Shown here one piece after another: positions 54,935 through 63,807 of a DNA stretch of 64,000 bases. The position numbers were made by a program, and so were the translations under genes. The notes below the pieces were generated by a model. It ran no database searches. It was not told the origin of the DNA and saw only the letters and a list, made by a program, of their open reading frames with translations. Position 1 is the stretch's first letter. Every line of letters begins with the position of its first letter. Source of the DNA: Flavobacterium sp. MC2016-06. GTDB lineage: Bacteria; Bacteroidota; Bacteroidia; Flavobacteriales; Flavobacteriaceae. The DNA lies in NCBI RefSeq assembly GCF_009711165.2, contig NZ_WMID02000033.1, positions 1 through 64,000 of the forward strand, written 5' to 3'.

Positions 54935-55696
54935 TTAAAGGGAATTGATCAGTTCCTGTAATTTTTCTTTTTTACTTTGAGCAATCGGAATATTAGCATT
55001 ATCAGCCATAATTACATAACCGCCGTCTGTTTTTATATAAGATTTTAAATAAGATAAATTAATTAAATGCGATTGATGAACGCGTTCAAAACCATGTTCA
55101 GTAAGCAATTCTTCGTATTCTTTGAGTGTTTTTGAAATCAAAACCGGTTTATGGTTTTTGATATAAAACTGCGTATAATTTATTTTGGCTTCACAGCGAA
55201 TAATATCCGCAACCTCAAACAAATGAATTCCGTCGCTTGTCGACAAAGCGATTCTTTTAAAATTGTCTACTTTTTTCCGAATGTTTTCCAGCAATAAATC
55301 GATGTTTTCAAACGAATTGTTTTTTCCTACAGCTTCCTTTATTTTAGCCATCGTCTGCTGTAATTCTTCAGGATCAACAGGTTTTAAAATAAAGTCTAAA
55401 GCACTAAATTTAAAAGCCTTTAAAGCATATTGTTCGTGCGCCGTAATAAAAACGATATGCGCTTTTAATTTACCGTTTACTTTTGAAATTCTTTCCAAAA
55501 TATCAAAACCAGTTCCGTCAGTCAAATGAATGTCAAGAAAGATTACCTGCGGCCGCAGTTTTTCTATGGCAATGATTCCTGTTTTTACACTTTCGGCTTC
55601 ACCAATAATCAAAATATCATTAGTGTAGCGTTCTAAAAGCGCTCTTAAACCAGTTCGTAAATGTTTATCGTCGTCTATTAATAATGCTGTTATCAT
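54935..55696 (-). CDS. LytTR-family response regulator
   Basis: 253 residues. Receiver domain with LLIDDDKHL, Asp in VIFLDIHLTDGTGFDIL, Thr in VFITAHEQYAL and Lys in DFILKPVDPEEL; LytTR DNA-binding domain from about 150 (IRCEAKINYTQFYI; FERVHQSHLINLSYLKSYI). Cognate partner of the kinase ending 12 nt upstream. Confidence 0.94.
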   Translation of the reverse strand: MITALLIDDDKHLRTGLRALLERYTNDILIIGEAESVKTGIIAIEKLRPQVIFLDIHLTDGTGFDILERISKVNGKLKAHIVFITAHEQYALKAFKFSALDFILKPVDPEELQQTMAKIKEAVGKNNSFENIDLLLENIRKKVDNFKRIALSTSDGIHLFEVADIIRCEAKINYTQFYIKNHKPVLISKTLKEYEELLTEHGFERVHQSHLINLSYLKSYIKTDGGYVIMADNANIPIAQSKKEKLQELINSL

Positions 55697-55708
55697 TGGT
55701 TTATAATA

Positions 55709-57643
55709 TTATGATAGGTATTGAATAGGTAAATACAAAGTAACTTTTGTACCCGTTTTTTGTTTTTCAGAATTTAATTCGATAATCTCAATTCTAGCAG
55801 ATTTAGAAGTAATAGACTCCATAATCTTCAAGCGTTTTTTGGTAATGTCCAGCGCCATAGATTGATGTGCCGTAACAGAATTTTCTTTTAAGAGTTTAGA
55901 TTCAGACAAACCAATTCCATCATCTGTAATCGTACAAATAAGCTGTTCCTGTTTGGTATCAAAATAAACCTCAATTTTTCCTTTACCTTCTTTAGGAACC
56001 ATTCCGTGAAGAATTGCATTTTCTACAAAAGGCTGAATAAGTAAAGGCGGTAATCCTACATTAAATTCAACATTTTCAGAAGATTCAATTTTAAATTCAA
56101 ATTTATCATGAAAACGAAGCTGTTCCAGTTCCAGATAATTCTGTAAACTCTCAATTTCTTTATCAATCGGAATCAATGAACCTTTAGAATATTCGAGCGT
56201 AAGGCGCATTAGTTTAGAAAATTTCGATAAATATTTTAAAGCCGAATCGGTTCCGTTCTGAACAATAAAACTCGAAATAGAACTCAAACAATTAAATACA
56301 AAATGCGGATTCATTTGCAAATGCAGTGCTTTTTGTTCGTATTCTGCAACTTCTTTTTTAAGTGTAAGCTGTCTTTTTACCTGCATTCTATTATAAACAA
56401 CCAAGCTTAAAACAATTAGCAGTAAACCGCCCAAGATAGAAAAGACAACAAGCTGAATCTGTCTTTTATGTTCTTCAGAAAGCAATGCTTCTTTTTTCTT
56501 AAATTCATAATTCATTTCAGCAGCAGCAAATCTCTTGTTCGTTTCCTGATTGTTAATACTGTCGCGGGCTTTTACATAATTTTTATAATGTGCCAAAGCA
56601 GCTTCAGGATTATGCAAAGATTCGTGCAGTTCGCTCAATAATTTTTCAGTATTAAACGTCTGATCCAGAACTCCAATTTCTTGTGCATAAGCCAGTGATT
56701 TATTCGCATAAAAGAGCGCTTCCTTATATTTTTGTTCTTCCTGAAGTAGCAATGCAATGTTGTATAAAGCGTAAGAAGCGCCAAATTTATTCTGAATCCC
56801 TTCGTATAAATCCAATGACTGCTGGTAATATTTAAGGGCTAAATCTGGATTTTTCTGCTTCGTATAATATTCTCCTAAGTAATTGTTTAATAGAGCAAAA
56901 CCTCGTTTATTATTGTTTTTTGCGAAACCTTTTTTTGCTTTCTCGTAATAGTCAATAGCATTTTGATATTCGCCCAATTCAAAATAAATCACACCAATAT
57001 TGGTTAGCGTAATTGGTGCATTTTGTTCCTTAATGGCCAATTGTATTTTGTAAGCACCTTTTAGATAATACAATGCTTTGGGATAAATTCTCTGAGATTT
57101 ATATAAAATTCCAATATTATTTAAAATTTTAGAAATACTCAGTTTATCATTAGTTTCCTGATATAATTTTAAAGCCTGCTCATAATTTTGTAATGACGAG
57201 GTATAATCGCTTTGTTCAGAATGTACAACACCAGAACTAGCATAAGAGCGGGCTAAACCGTTTTTAATTTGTTTTTGATTAGAATTGTCTTTAAGAGCAA
57301 TTTTAAATTCTGTCTGTGCCTTTTTAAAATATTTTAAAGCTTCTGGATAATTTCCTAAAATAATAGAGGCGTTACCTTCATTTAAATATCCTGTAGCTAA
57401 ACCAAAATTATATCCTTTTTTTTGGCTGGCTGCAATCGCTTTTTCTGCATAAAATAAAGTAGAATCAGGATCGATTTCTTTGTATAAATCTGCTAAATTA
57501 TTATACCTATTTATCCTCGCCGTATCTACTTTGGTAATCGAAATTATCTTTTTTAAACTGTCTATTACAGCACTTTGAGCATTTGAAATACTGCAAAGAA
57601 GAATAAATGATAAAGAAATGATTATACTGAATTTGGGGTTCAC
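55709..57643 (-). CDS. TPR-containing sensor histidine kinase of the LytS type
   Basis: 644 residues: signal peptide (LSFILLCSISNAQ), six to seven TPRs (for example NIGVIYFELGEYQNAIDYYEKA) to about 340, coiled coil, membrane helix near 400-420 (QLVVFSILGGLLLIVLSLVVY), then the His_kinase domain with LQMNPHFVFNCLSSI and an ATPase domain with PPLLIQPFVENAILHG and DDGIGL. Same extracytoplasmic TPR design as the two kinases in the 11-21 kb region, but a different kinase class. First gene of an operon with its LytTR regulator. Confidence 0.94.
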   Translation of the reverse strand: MNPKFSIIISLSFILLCSISNAQSAVIDSLKKIISITKVDTARINRYNNLADLYKEIDPDSTLFYAEKAIAASQKKGYNFGLATGYLNEGNASIILGNYPEALKYFKKAQTEFKIALKDNSNQKQIKNGLARSYASSGVVHSEQSDYTSSLQNYEQALKLYQETNDKLSISKILNNIGILYKSQRIYPKALYYLKGAYKIQLAIKEQNAPITLTNIGVIYFELGEYQNAIDYYEKAKKGFAKNNNKRGFALLNNYLGEYYTKQKNPDLALKYYQQSLDLYEGIQNKFGASYALYNIALLLQEEQKYKEALFYANKSLAYAQEIGVLDQTFNTEKLLSELHESLHNPEAALAHYKNYVKARDSINNQETNKRFAAAEMNYEFKKKEALLSEEHKRQIQLVVFSILGGLLLIVLSLVVYNRMQVKRQLTLKKEVAEYEQKALHLQMNPHFVFNCLSSISSFIVQNGTDSALKYLSKFSKLMRLTLEYSKGSLIPIDKEIESLQNYLELEQLRFHDKFEFKIESSENVEFNVGLPPLLIQPFVENAILHGMVPKEGKGKIEVYFDTKQEQLICTITDDGIGLSESKLLKENSVTAHQSMALDITKKRLKIMESITSKSARIEIIELNSEKQKTGTKVTLYLPIQYLS

Positions 57644-57806
57644 TGGTTTTCTATTTTAGTTCTTGTTAGACAAATGTATGATATGTTTTTAAGTATCATA
57701 ATGCAGTTTATTATTTATAAGGTTTTGATTATTATTTGATCCTTTTGACTTATTCTAAAAATTAGGAGTGTTTTGTATGTTTTTAGAATTTTAATTAATC
57801 TCAGTT

Positions 57807-57872
57807 ATAGCGATTTTATCTTGGAAAGTATTTTTTGTAAGAAAATTGTGATATTTATAATAAAATCGCTAT
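57807..57872. promoter_or_regulatory. 14-bp inverted repeat over the sulfatase 2 promoter
   Basis: Arms ATAGCGATTTTAT (57807-57819) and ATAAAATCGCTAT (57860-57872), 40 nt apart. The right arm overlaps TATATTTG (57870-57877), a perfect -7 box directed at sulfatase 2. It could be an operator for looping or dimer binding, or a hairpin. Not seen before sulfatase 1. Confidence 0.55.
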
Positions 57873-57877
57873 ATTTG
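57870..57877 (+). promoter_or_regulatory. -7 box for sulfatase 2
   Basis: TATATTTG fits TAnnTTTG exactly; leader about 140 nt to ATG 58026. Confidence 0.5.
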
Positions 57878-58025
57878 AATTTAAAGTTATATGAATAATC
57901 TTATTTTTTGTTGAAGCAAAAATCCTTAAAAAGGAGTGCAGAAACTGATTGTCTCGTTTTGAATTAAAAATACTTCTTTAGAAATTAAATACAAACAATT
58001 AATTAAATACTAAAATGATGTAACT

Positions 58026-59585
58026 ATGAAGAAACAGTTTACTAAATTCAAAAGCATGGTTTTTATTGCTTTAATGTGTTTTTGCTTGTCAGGATTGCAG
58101 GCACAGAAGAATAAAAAACCAAACATCCTTGTTATTATGGGTGATGATATTGGATGGTTTAATCCAAGTTGTTATAATCGCGGTTTAATGGGATTTAAAA
58201 CTCCAAATATTGACCGAATTGCCAATGAAGGAGCATTATTTATGACTTGGTATGCACAGCAAAGCTGTACTGCAGGTCGTGCCGCTTTTATTACAGGACA
58301 ATCGCCAATTCGTACAGGATTAACAAAAGTTGGACTTCCAGGTGTTGATGTTGGACTTAAACCTGAGGATGCTACAATAGCAGAATTATTAAAACCTCAA
58401 GGTTATGCAACAGGGCAGTTTGGTAAGAACCATCTTGGAGACAAAGACGAATATCTGCCAACAATGCATGGTTTTGATGAGTTTTTTGGAAATCTGTACC
58501 ATCTTAATGCAGAAGAAGAACCAGAAAGCCCTGATTATCCAAAAAATCCAGCATTCAAAAAATTATTTGGTCCGCGTGGCGTAATTCATTCCTATGCAAA
58601 TGCAGACGGAACACAAAAAGTAGAAGATACTGGCGCACTTACGGTTGAACGTATGAGGACTGTAGATGATGAATTTACAAAAGCAGCAATAGGTTTTATG
58701 GAAAAACAGGCTAAAGATGATAAACCATTTTTCTGTTATTTCAACTCTACCAGAATGCACGTTTTTACCCATTTAAGTAAAGAATATGAAGGTAAAACGG
58801 GTCTAGGTTTACAAGCAGATGGTATGACAGAGCATGATGATGATATAGGTAAATTATTGAAAAAACTAGATGATCTTGGTATTGCAGATAATACAATTGT
58901 GATCTATACCACAGATAATGGTACAGAATTAATGACATGGCCTGATGGAGGAAGTACACCTTTTCGTGGAGAAAAAGCAACCAATTGGGAAGGCGGCTAT
59001 CGTGTGCCAACTGTAATTAGATGGCCAGGTACAATAAAACCAGGTACAGTTTATAGTACAGAAATGTTTGCACACGAAGATATTCTGCCAACTCTTGTTG
59101 CAGCAGCTGGAGAACCAGACATCGTAAACAAATGTCTTACAGGATATAAAGCAGGTAAAAAAACGTTTAAAGTACATTTGGACGGTTATAATTTAATGCC
59201 GCTTTTTAAAGGTCAAGTAAAAGAATCACCGCGTAAAGATTTTATTTATTGGAGTGATGATGGTGACATATTTGCAATTAGACACGAAAGATGGAAATCG
59301 GTGTACATAGAGCAGAATAATGAAGGATTTGATATCTGGAGAAAAGGATTTACAAAACTGAGAATTGCTAATATATACGATATGTATATTGATCCGTTTG
59401 AGCGTGCAGATAAATCTTTATTGTATGATGATTGGTTAATGCATCATATTTATCTTGATTATGGAACTGGTGCTTTGGTGGCACAATGGCTGCAGTCTTT
59501 TAAAGAATTTCCACCGAGACAAAAACCTGCAAGTTTTAACTTAGATGAGATCATGCAGAAGTCAATTCAAGCTAGAGGAAACTAG
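58026..59585 (+). CDS. Sulfatase (arylsulfatase type), copy 2
   Basis: 519 residues, near-identical paralogue of the sulfatase at 49296. Signal peptide MKKQFTKFKSMVFIALMCFCLSGLQAQ cut at about residue 27, metal site GDDIGW, modification motif SCTAGRAAF with Cys81, VIYTTDNGTELM. Differences from copy 1 are scattered and conservative (for example KNPAFKK vs KMPEFKK). A maturase gene is not present in the window and must be elsewhere. Its own promoter carries an inverted repeat, unlike copy 1, so the two may be induced differently. Confidence 0.93.
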   Translation: MKKQFTKFKSMVFIALMCFCLSGLQAQKNKKPNILVIMGDDIGWFNPSCYNRGLMGFKTPNIDRIANEGALFMTWYAQQSCTAGRAAFITGQSPIRTGLTKVGLPGVDVGLKPEDATIAELLKPQGYATGQFGKNHLGDKDEYLPTMHGFDEFFGNLYHLNAEEEPESPDYPKNPAFKKLFGPRGVIHSYANADGTQKVEDTGALTVERMRTVDDEFTKAAIGFMEKQAKDDKPFFCYFNSTRMHVFTHLSKEYEGKTGLGLQADGMTEHDDDIGKLLKKLDDLGIADNTIVIYTTDNGTELMTWPDGGSTPFRGEKATNWEGGYRVPTVIRWPGTIKPGTVYSTEMFAHEDILPTLVAAAGEPDIVNKCLTGYKAGKKTFKVHLDGYNLMPLFKGQVKESPRKDFIYWSDDGDIFAIRHERWKSVYIEQNNEGFDIWRKGFTKLRIANIYDMYIDPFERADKSLLYDDWLMHHIYLDYGTGALVAQWLQSFKEFPPRQKPASFNLDEIMQKSIQARGN

Positions 59586-59606
59586 GTAAACGAAATAAAT
59601 AATAGG

Positions 59607-59637
59607 AAAAGGACAGCTCTAGAGCTGTCTTTTTTTT
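59607..59637 (+). terminator. Terminator after sulfatase 2
   Basis: GGACAGCTC-TA-GAGCTGTC followed by seven or more T. Confidence 0.85.
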
Positions 59638-59818
59638 GTTGATTCTAAAACGATGTTTATTTAAAGGTCTGTTTTTAAATAATTATGTAGAATTTCAGGA
59701 GCGTTTAGTTTATACGCCTTCTAAAAAAATCAGATACAATAATTAATTGCGACATTATGAAAAAGACATAGTAAATAAAAGCAGAAAACAGCTTCTAATC
59801 ATTGATCCTAGAGATTAT

Positions 59819-60673
59819 TTAAACATCTCCGCCAAGCCCAAAAAACATTTTGCGATATTCGCTCGGACTAAAACCTCTATGTTTTTTAAACATATTATTA
59901 AGATGGCTTTTATCAGTAAAACCAAATTCTGCAGCAATTTCATTAATGCGCATATCTGTATGCAGTAAGCGGTTTTCTACCAGTTTCAATTTATAATTGG
60001 TTTGATATTGTTGTAATGTTTCATTTGTATGTTTGCGAAAAAAACGCCCCAGATACGTTTCAGAAATTCCGAATTTGGTGCCAATATGTTCCCCTCTTAA
60101 TTTTTCGGGATCATAAATATTAGCCTGTACATATTGTAATATTCTAACAATTTTCTGTTCGCTTTTTTCGTCAATTTTCTCCGGAAGACTCAGCATAATA
60201 TTTCTGGCAACAATAACCAGCAAAGTATCAATATACTGCGTTAGTAATTCTTTGTGATACAAACCTTTGTTTTTATGTTCTCTAATAATAGCCTCTATTA
60301 ACGGATGGACAATTGTTTTATCATCTTCATTTTTTAATATACATCCAGGCTCGTGAGATGCATTTTTTAGAATTACTTCTAGTTTATGCAATGATTCTTG
60401 CTGCGAATTTCTGCTTAAATAAATGGTATTAATTCTAATGAAAAACAATTGTGTTGGTTCTTTAAAATCCAAACGATGCAAATCTTCAGGAGTTAAAAGA
60501 AACAAATGACCCTGCTGGTAAGCAAACGTATTATTGTTAATATGCTGTAAACCGCTGCCTTGAACAATATATACCAGCTCAAAAAAACTATGCATATGTT
60601 CTCCTCTAGGGCATTCATCCATTAAATCTTTAAGAACCAATTCATAAGGTTCGTGTAGTACATCGTTTTTCAT
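59819..60673 (-). CDS. AraC-family transcriptional regulator
   Basis: 284 residues: N-terminal cupin sensor (MHSFFELVYIVQGSGLQHINNNTFAYQQGHLFLLTPEDLH), linker helices, then a C-terminal double HTH from about 185 (LRGEHIGTKFGISETYLGRFFRKHTNETLQQYQTNYKLKL; AAEFGFTDKSHLNNMFKKHRGFSPSEYRK). It is divergent from an MDR oxidoreductase gene with a repeat-bearing intergenic region, so it likely controls that gene and itself. Confidence 0.94.
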   Translation of the reverse strand: MKNDVLHEPYELVLKDLMDECPRGEHMHSFFELVYIVQGSGLQHINNNTFAYQQGHLFLLTPEDLHRLDFKEPTQLFFIRINTIYLSRNSQQESLHKLEVILKNASHEPGCILKNEDDKTIVHPLIEAIIREHKNKGLYHKELLTQYIDTLLVIVARNIMLSLPEKIDEKSEQKIVRILQYVQANIYDPEKLRGEHIGTKFGISETYLGRFFRKHTNETLQQYQTNYKLKLVENRLLHTDMRINEIAAEFGFTDKSHLNNMFKKHRGFSPSEYRKMFFGLGGDV

Positions 60674-60702
60674 AATGAAAGATTATGTTTTAGAAAATAA
60701 AA

Positions 60703-60805
60703 ATACAATATTTTACAATTGGTTATGGCACAAATATGAAATATTAGTATTAAACGAAGACAAAAAAATACACTTTTAGAATCATAAAATACAACAATTT
60801 GCAAT
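60703..60805. promoter_or_regulatory. Candidate AraC-regulator direct repeats
   Basis: ATACAATATTTTACAAT (60703-60719) and ATACAACAATTTGCAAT (60789-60805) agree at 14 of 17 positions, 86 bp apart, inside the divergent region between the AraC gene and the oxidoreductase. Same-strand repeats are the usual format for AraC-type binding sites. Confidence 0.45.
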
Positions 60806-60868
60806 CGAGTATTGTAGAAATTTGTACTATAAATTTAAAGTACAATAATTAGATAAAATTTAAAAAAT

Positions 60869-61849
60869 ATGAAAGCACTTATCCTTGAAGAATTCAGCGC
60901 AGATTTCCAGATCAAAAATATAGACAAACCAATTCCTGCCGAAGGTGAAGTTTTGGTTAGAATAAAAGCCAGCGGTATTAATATGCTCGACACAAAAATT
61001 AAAGCAGGAAACGCCGCACACGCACAAGTTACACTTCCTGCAATTTTAGGAATTGATATGGCCGGAATTGTAGAAAGCGTTGGTAAAAATGTAACTGCTT
61101 TTGCTCCCGGAGATGAAGTTTACGGAATGACTGGCGGTGTTGGTGGTGTGCAAGGTTCTTTGGCAGAATATGCTGTAGTTGATTCAGAATTATTAGCCAT
61201 TAAACCAACAGCTTTATCTTTTAAAGAAGCAGCAGCAATTCCACTAGCCTTTATTACGGCGTGGGAAGGACTTGTTGATCGAGCAAAAATAGCGGCAGGA
61301 ATGACGGTATTAATTCATGGTGGTACAGGTAGTGTAGGGCATATTGCGATACAGCTGGCTAAATCTTTTGGAGCAAAAATATATGCTACAGGCAGTGCCG
61401 AAAATTTGGATGAAATAATGGCATACGGTGCAACTGCCATTGATTATAATGCTATTTCTATGGAAGAATACGTTAATGAATATACAGATGGAAAAGGTTT
61501 TGATGTTATTTTTGATACCGTTGGAGGAACTGTTTTAGATAATTCATTTAAAGCAGTAAAAAAATATACAGGACATGTAGTAAGTATTTTAGGCTGGGGT
61601 TCTCATAGTCTGGCACCGCTTTCTTTTCGCGGTGCAACCTATTCGGGAGTATTTACTTTAATGCCGCTTTTGACAGGAGAGGGCAGAGCGCATCATGGCG
61701 AAATTATGAATAAAGCAACACAACTTGCCAATCAAGGAAAATTAAAACCAGCAGTTAACAGCGAAGATTTTTCTTTTGAAAACATAACAAAAACTTACAC
61801 TGCTCTTGAAAAACATTCTTTAAAAAACAGAGCTATTGTCCTTATTTGA
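60869..61849 (+). CDS. NADP-dependent MDR oxidoreductase (quinone reductase/alkenal type)
   Basis: 326 residues of the medium-chain dehydrogenase superfamily: GroES-like N-terminal part (PAEGEVLVRIKASGINMLDTKIKAG; GIDMAGIVESVGKNV), cofactor loop VLIHGGTGSVGHIAIQLAKSFGAKIYAT, later VIFDTVGGTVLDNSF. Zinc-binding Cys residues of classical alcohol dehydrogenases are absent, so it belongs with quinone oxidoreductase-like reductases of activated double bonds. Divergent from, and probably regulated by, the AraC-type gene. Confidence 0.92.
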   Translation: MKALILEEFSADFQIKNIDKPIPAEGEVLVRIKASGINMLDTKIKAGNAAHAQVTLPAILGIDMAGIVESVGKNVTAFAPGDEVYGMTGGVGGVQGSLAEYAVVDSELLAIKPTALSFKEAAAIPLAFITAWEGLVDRAKIAAGMTVLIHGGTGSVGHIAIQLAKSFGAKIYATGSAENLDEIMAYGATAIDYNAISMEEYVNEYTDGKGFDVIFDTVGGTVLDNSFKAVKKYTGHVVSILGWGSHSLAPLSFRGATYSGVFTLMPLLTGEGRAHHGEIMNKATQLANQGKLKPAVNSEDFSFENITKTYTALEKHSLKNRAIVLI

Positions 61850-62019
61850 TAGACGATAGAGGTGAATAATTTCAAGTTAAGAAGATTTTATTGTGTGTAA
61901 TGTTATTGGAAATCAATAAGAAAGATAAAAGAAAAGGCACAAAATCCTACAAGAATCACAAGTAATATTACATTCAAATTCTAAAGATTTCAGTTAGTCA
62001 TTTTAGCTGAGATTATTTA

Positions 62020-62027
62020 CATTTGGA
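62020..62027 (+). promoter_or_regulatory. -7 box for the PepSY membrane protein
   Basis: TACATTTG, exact fit to TAnnTTTG, 14 nt before ATG 62042, giving a very short leader. Confidence 0.5.
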
Positions 62028-62041
62028 CTTTACCATAAATT

Positions 62042-63139
62042 ATGAATAAAGGATTTAAAAAAGCAATAAGACAAATACATTTGTGGCTCGGTTTAGCATC
62101 GGGCCTCATTGTTTTTATAATTAGTATAACAGGATTTCTTTATGTTTTTGAGGAAGAAATTCGCGATTTTGCACAAAAAGAATATCTGCATGTACCTGCT
62201 CAAGAAAAATCTTTTATTGGTCTTAAACCTATAATTGAGAATTACCAGAAACTGGAACCAAAGCAGAAAATTACCGCAATAAAAATTGCTCAAAACGAGC
62301 CTAATGCAACGGTTGAGATTACAAATAAAAAGAAAAAGACCTATTACTTCAACCCTTACGATGGAAGCTTAGTCAATAAACAAGGTTCAGATTGGCTGAA
62401 TATTATTCTAGAAATACACCGAACTTTATTACTTGGAGATGCAGGCGAATTTATTCAAGGCTGGTCGGTTGTAATTTTTCTAGTTATGCTTATAACTGGG
62501 CTTATATTATGGTTTCCAAACCAAATGCGTTTACTAAAACAATCACTAAAAATAAAATGGAGCGGTTCTTTTAAAAGAGTAAATTATGACCTGCATCAAG
62601 TTTTAGGATTTTATGCTTGTCTTTTTTTACTTCTAATAGCATTTTCTGGAGTCTATTTTAAATTTGATACCGTAAAAAAATCGGTCGATTTAGTAACCGG
62701 AACTAAACTAAGAAAAGGCGATGAAGTTTTAAATAAAGAAAAAATAGATTCAACTACAATTCCTGTGCGATATAGCAAGATTTACGAAAGTGTAAACTCG
62801 AAATATCCAGGAGCAAATTCAATTTCATTATCCATTAGAAAAACAGGAGAACTTAGAGTAAGAATGATTTATCCGAATGATTGGGCGAGAAATCAGAATA
62901 TTATTTTCTTTGATGGAAAAACAGGCGAATTATTACGGACTAAACTTTACAAAGACAATAACGCAGCAGATGTATATGAAGCAAGTAATCATGATCTGCA
63001 TACGGGAACTTTCTTTGGTATTATCGGAAAAATAATCTGGAGTATTGTTAGTTTAATAAGCGCATCACTACCCATAACAGGATTTATTATCTGGTGGAAA
63101 AAAGGAAAAAAATCTAAACCGAAAAAAGTTAAAGCTTAA
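62042..63139 (+). CDS. PepSY-associated TM helix domain protein
   Basis: 365 residues: N-terminal KAIRQIHLWLGLASGLIVFIISITGFLYVFEEEI is the family signature (His in the first helix), then a periplasmic PepSY region, helices near 142-160 and 182-205 (YDLHQVLGFYACLFLLLIAFSGVYF), a second periplasmic part, NHDLHTGTFFGIIGKIIW and a last helix with a Lys-rich tail. Related proteins (PiuB/FegB-like) are linked to siderophore or haem iron reduction and are often iron-repressed; no receptor gene is beside it here. Monocistronic with terminator. Confidence 0.9.
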   Translation: MNKGFKKAIRQIHLWLGLASGLIVFIISITGFLYVFEEEIRDFAQKEYLHVPAQEKSFIGLKPIIENYQKLEPKQKITAIKIAQNEPNATVEITNKKKKTYYFNPYDGSLVNKQGSDWLNIILEIHRTLLLGDAGEFIQGWSVVIFLVMLITGLILWFPNQMRLLKQSLKIKWSGSFKRVNYDLHQVLGFYACLFLLLIAFSGVYFKFDTVKKSVDLVTGTKLRKGDEVLNKEKIDSTTIPVRYSKIYESVNSKYPGANSISLSIRKTGELRVRMIYPNDWARNQNIIFFDGKTGELLRTKLYKDNNAADVYEASNHDLHTGTFFGIIGKIIWSIVSLISASLPITGFIIWWKKGKKSKPKKVKA

Positions 63140-63152
63140 GAATATATTAAAT

Positions 63153-63176
63153 GCCCTGTAATTGCAGGGCTTTTTT
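63153..63176 (+). terminator. Terminator after PepSY gene
   Basis: GCCCTG-TAATTG-CAGGGC followed by six T. Confidence 0.85.
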
Positions 63177-63262
63177 ATGCAATTTTGTCATTTCTTCTTT
63201 GTCGAATTGTGCGTTTTACCTTTGTCAAAGTTTTAAACTTTGACAAAGGTTTGGATTTTTCT

Positions 63263-63795
63263 TTTTACATTTTGCAACCCCAATCTTGTCATTCTGAGGA
63301 ACGAAGAATCTTCACAAGAAACTCCGATATGTAAGTAACCAACGAGGATTCTTCGTTCCTCAGAATGACAAAAATACGTTTCGTTAGAATTGTAGAATTA
63401 GGTTTTAATTTTTCTTTTTACATTTTGTAACCCCAATCTTGTCATTCTGAGGAACGAAGAATCTTCACAATAAACTTCGCTACGTAAGTAACCAACGAAG
63501 ATTCTTCCTTGGTTAAGAATGACAAAAATACGTTTCGTCAGAATTATAGAAATAGGTTTAAATTTTTCTTTTTACATTTTGTAACCCCAATCTTGTCATT
63601 CTGAGGAACGAAGAATCTTCACAAGAAACTCCGATATGTAAGTAACCAACGAAGATTCTTCCTTCGTCAAGAATGACAAAAATACGTTTCGTCAGAATTA
63701 TAGAAATAGGTTTGAATTTTTCTTTTTACATTTTGTAACCCCAATCTTGTCATTCTGAGGAACGAAGAATCCTCGCAAGAAACTCCACAAAGTAT
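63263..63795. repeat. Four tandem ~153-bp units carrying long hairpins
   Basis: GTCATTCTGAGGAACG recurs at 63288, 63441, 63595 and 63749 (periods 153, 154, 154). In unit 1 the left arm GTCATTCTGAGGAACGAAGA is matched about 60 nt later by TCTTCGTTCCTCAGAATGAC, a near-perfect long inverted repeat; units 2 and 3 have decayed right arms and unit 4 is cut off. Each unit also includes an AT-rich spacer with ACATTTTGTAACCCCAATC. Non-coding, REP/MITE-like. Confidence 0.9.
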
Positions 63796-63807
63796 TAAAA
63801 CGTTATT

